A DNA stretch of 8,508 nucleotides from an uncultured Haemophilus sp. GTDB lineage: Bacteria > Pseudomonadota > Gammaproteobacteria > Enterobacterales > Pasteurellaceae. Each line of letters opens with the position of its first letter. Positions within the stretch are counted from its first letter, which is position 1. The stretch is taken from NCBI GenBank assembly GCA_959600045.1, contig CAUGKJ010000028.1:1-8508 (forward strand), given 5' to 3'. Made by a program: the position numbers and the translations under genes. This document shows, in pieces, positions 6,136 through 8,508 of the stretch. The notes below the pieces were generated by a model. It saw only the letters and a list, made by a program, of their open reading frames with translations. It was not told where the DNA came from and made no database searches.

Positions 6136-8508
6136 AACTCTTAAAATATGCTGGCTTTGTGCCTTATTTAGCCATTGCCTTTATTAATGCCAGTGTAGAT
6201 TTGGCACATAAAATTACCATTCAAAATGTATTGCTGAAAAGCTTTTCAGGTGAGAGTTTGGTGGTTTTAACGGCATTAATTAATGCGATGATTTTATTAC
6301 CGTTTATTTTCTTATTTTCCCCTTCAGCATTTATTAACGATAAGTTTTCTCGCACCAATGTGATTCGTTATAGCAGTTTAGCGGCAGTGGCGATCAGTGC
6401 GGGGATTTTATTGAGTTATATGACGGGAATGTTTGCTATTTCCTTTGTACTGACATTGATTTTGGCAGCGCAAAGTGCGGTCTATTCTCCAGCTAAATAT
6501 AGCATTATTAAATCGATTGTGGGCACTGAGAATATCGGTATGGCAAATGGTGTGATTCAAGCGCTCACCATTGTGGCCATTCTGTTTAGTTCTTTTGCAT
6601 TTTCTTTCTTCTTTGAAGCACATTATGTGGCATCAGATGACCCGAATGAAGTATTACAAAGTGTTTGGGTGATAGGTGTTGCGTTAGTATTGCTGAGTGC
6701 ATTAGAAGCCTATTTTGCTTTTAAAATCCCATTCTTTAAGCAAGAAGCTGAAAATACAGATGGGCAGTTTGATATGAGAAAATACCTTTCTTTAGGGTAT
6801 TTAAAAGATAACGTTCGCACATTAAAAGCAGATCAAAATATTTGGTTGAGCGTTATTGGATTAAGCCTGTTTTGGGGCGTGTCACAAATTATTGTGGCAG
6901 CATTCCCTGCACATTATAAAGCGATGTTCAATGAAGATAATGCTATTGTTATTCAAGCGATTTTAGCGGTGAGTGGAATAGGGCTTGCGTTTGGGTCATA
7001 TCTTGCTGGACGTGCTTCTCGTTTGCATATTGAGTTAGGTATTGTTCCGCTTGGTGCGTTGGGTATTTGTGCGTCGTTATTCTTCTTAACCCTAGCCCAA
7101 AGTGGGGTGGTATTAGCACTTTGTTCTTTTGTTTTTGGTTTCTCTGGTGGTTTATTTATAGTGCCATTGAATGCGACGATTCAGTATTTTGCACCTGAAA
7201 AAATCAGCGGCAAAATCATGGCAGGTAACAACTTTGTACAAAACGTGTTCATGGTAGTGTTTTTGCTATTAAGCATTGTTTTTGTACAACTTAATGTTTC
7301 GACTCAAGGTTTATTCTTAGTGACTTCTGCTACATGTTTTGCTGCAAGTTTATATACCATGTCGAAAGTGCCTCATTTATTTACGCGTTTATTCTTGCTC
7401 TTTGCGTTAAAAGCGAATTACCGTTTTCATGTGGATGGGTTAAAAAATCTTCCACAAAGTGGTGGCGTGCTGTTATTAGGTAACCATATTAGCTGGATTG
7501 ACTGGTTGGTGTTACAAGCGGCTAGCCCGCGTGCGATTAAATTTGTGATGTATCGTCCAATTTACAACAAATGGTATCTCACTTGGTTCTTCCGCATTTT
7601 CAAAGTGATCCCAATTGGTGGCGGTTCAAGCCGAGAATCTATTGAAACCATTCGTGAATATTTAGCGCGTGGTGAAGTGGTGGCTTTATTCCCAGAAGGT
7701 CATATCAGTTATAACGGTCAAATCAATGAGTTCCAAAAAGGCTTTGAGCACGTATTAAAAGATTTAGAGAATGTGACGACTGTTCCTTTCTATTTACGTG
7801 GATTATGGGGCAGCAGCTTCTCTCGTGCGGATTCTTTCTATAAGAATTTAACTAAACGCCAAGGCAAACGTGAAATTTTAGTGGCATTTGGTAAACCAAT
7901 TCATGGCTTTATTGATGCGACAGCGATGAAGCAAAAAGTACTCGAACTTTCTTTCTCAGTATGGGAAAAAGTCATGAGTAAACGTAAACCGTTGATGCAT
8001 CATTGGTTGAATTCAGCAAAATCGAATTTATTCAAAGAAGTGGCCGTGGATGCACAAGGCACTAAACTGAATAACCTGAAATTTATTGCTGCAGTGCTAA
8101 TGTTTGTGAAAACCTTGAAAGCTGCTTTAGGGAATGAAAAAAATGTCGGTGTGTTATTACCAAGTTCATCAATCGGGGCAATTATTAATATGACCCTAAT
8201 GGTGATGGGCAAAGTACCGGTAAATTTAAACTACACGCTAAGCCCAGAAGTGATGGAAAAAGCGTTGAAAAAAGCCAACATTTCGCAAGTTATTACCTCT
8301 GAAAAATTCTTGGATAAGTTGAACGCAAAAGGTTTTGACTTTAGCCAAGTGGTGGCTGATAAAGCTCTCTTTATGGAAAATTTAGGGAAATCGATCACTA
8401 AGGCTAATAAAGTGCGGTCATTTTTAACCGCGTTTTTGGCGCCACAATGGTGGATTAAATTACGTTACTTTGCAGATGTAAGCTTGGAAGATAATGCAAC
8501 CATCTTAT
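6132..8508 (+). CDS. Fused lysophospholipid transporter LplT / acyltransferase / acyl-ACP synthetase (3' end outside window)
   Basis: The frame is open for 792 codons from ATG 6132 to the window end. Residues 1 to about 420 are a 12-segment-type MFS transporter of the LplT group, which brings lysophospholipids back across the inner membrane (markers AAQSAVYSPAKYSIIKSIVG near 113-132 and VPLNATIQYFAPEKISGKIM near 344-363). From about 428 to 625 is a PlsC-type acyltransferase with the catalytic NHISWID (H452, D457), GGGSSRESI, and FPEGH (520-524). From about 640 an AMP-binding acyl-ACP synthetase begins (VGVLLPSSS from 672, VNLNYT near 697-702); its ATP-binding signature lies beyond the window. 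In E. coli lplT and aas are two adjacent genes that re-acylate lysophosphatidylethanolamine; here both are one polypeptide. GGAG at 6120-6123 lies eight bases before the ATG, and the ATGA overlap couples it to the MerR gene. The domain calls are firm; the exact lipid substrate is inferred. Confidence 0.93.
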   Translation, partial: MKLLKYAGFVPYLAIAFINASVDLAHKITIQNVLLKSFSGESLVVLTALINAMILLPFIFLFSPSAFINDKFSRTNVIRYSSLAAVAISAGILLSYMTGMFAISFVLTLILAAQSAVYSPAKYSIIKSIVGTENIGMANGVIQALTIVAILFSSFAFSFFFEAHYVASDDPNEVLQSVWVIGVALVLLSALEAYFAFKIPFFKQEAENTDGQFDMRKYLSLGYLKDNVRTLKADQNIWLSVIGLSLFWGVSQIIVAAFPAHYKAMFNEDNAIVIQAILAVSGIGLAFGSYLAGRASRLHIELGIVPLGALGICASLFFLTLAQSGVVLALCSFVFGFSGGLFIVPLNATIQYFAPEKISGKIMAGNNFVQNVFMVVFLLLSIVFVQLNVSTQGLFLVTSATCFAASLYTMSKVPHLFTRLFLLFALKANYRFHVDGLKNLPQSGGVLLLGNHISWIDWLVLQAASPRAIKFVMYRPIYNKWYLTWFFRIFKVIPIGGGSSRESIETIREYLARGEVVALFPEGHISYNGQINEFQKGFEHVLKDLENVTTVPFYLRGLWGSSFSRADSFYKNLTKRQGKREILVAFGKPIHGFIDATAMKQKVLELSFSVWEKVMSKRKPLMHHWLNSAKSNLFKEVAVDAQGTKLNNLKFIAAVLMFVKTLKAALGNEKNVGVLLPSSSIGAIINMTLMVMGKVPVNLNYTLSPEVMEKALKKANISQVITSEKFLDKLNAKGFDFSQVVADKALFMENLGKSITKANKVRSFLTAFLAPQWWIKLRYFADVSLEDNATIL
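6473..6481 (+). repeat. DNA uptake signal sequence, perfect core
   Basis: AAGTGCGGT lies within the transporter part of the LplT-Aas gene. The downstream flank (CTATTCTCC) fits the extended consensus poorly. Confidence 0.85.
8410..8418 (+). repeat. DNA uptake signal sequence, perfect core, forming one arm of an intragenic hairpin
   Basis: AAGTGCGGT with a good AT-rich flank (CATTTTTA) lies in the synthetase part of the fusion gene. Bases 8427-8436 (ACCGCGTTTT) can pair with 8409-8418, allowing two G-T wobbles. Confidence 0.9.

Noticed and set aside
6408..6623. Minus-strand 71-codon frame opposite LplT-Aas
   Set aside because: It overlaps the coding sequence of conserved transporter segments and shows no motif or ribosome binding site.
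8000..8212. Minus-strand 70-codon frame opposite LplT-Aas
   Set aside because: It is antisense to the start of the synthetase domain, which has clear family similarity; nothing supports a gene.
1..8508. CRISPR arrays, transposons, defence or phage islands
   Set aside because: No spaced direct repeats, transposase or integrase motifs, or abrupt composition change were seen; the window looks like ordinary chromosome.

Overview
The window looks like chromosomal DNA from a Haemophilus-type member of the Pasteurellaceae. It is AT-rich, and it carries four perfect copies of the 9-base DNA uptake signal core AAGTGCGGT (3824, 6473 and 8410 on the plus strand; 4342-4350 on the minus strand) plus several one-base variants. 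The proteins (S15, oligopeptidase A, a YbaN-like protein, a family 5 peptide-binding lipoprotein) are of gammaproteobacterial type. The species cannot be fixed from the sequence alone. No tRNA, rRNA, insertion sequence, CRISPR array or phage gene was seen, and no gap between genes exceeds about 140 bases.

Layout, left to right. (1) 1-670: the 3' part of a ModA-like periplasmic binding protein gene that starts before the window. (2) 671-1130: rpsO (ribosomal protein S15) with its own promoter, a leader that folds like the E. coli S15 autoregulatory pseudoknot, and a strong terminator. (3) 1141-3224, minus strand: prlC, the cytoplasmic zinc oligopeptidase A, convergent with rpsO and separated from it by a hairpin able to terminate in both directions. 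(4) 3225-5403: divergent from prlC, a two-gene overlapping unit of a DUF454/YbaN-family membrane protein and a family 5 oligopeptide-binding-type lipoprotein, closed by a clear terminator. (5) 5404-8508: a MerR-family regulator whose stop codon overlaps (ATGA) the start of a large fusion gene. That gene joins an LplT-type lysophospholipid transporter, a PlsC-type acyltransferase and an acyl-ACP synthetase, and runs off the right end without a stop.

Two functional themes can be inferred. The prlC/lipoprotein pair suggests peptide capture outside the inner membrane and peptide breakdown in the cytoplasm, although no permease or ATPase gene lies beside the lipoprotein. The MerR/LplT-Aas pair suggests a regulated lysophospholipid re-uptake and re-acylation module: flipping across the inner membrane, fatty acid activation and acyl transfer in one polypeptide, under a co-transcribed regulator with an unusual apparent second MerR-like helix-turn-helix. 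This last unit is the best candidate for something undescribed. The fusion architecture itself is known to me from protein family databases, but I know of no work on the regulator.
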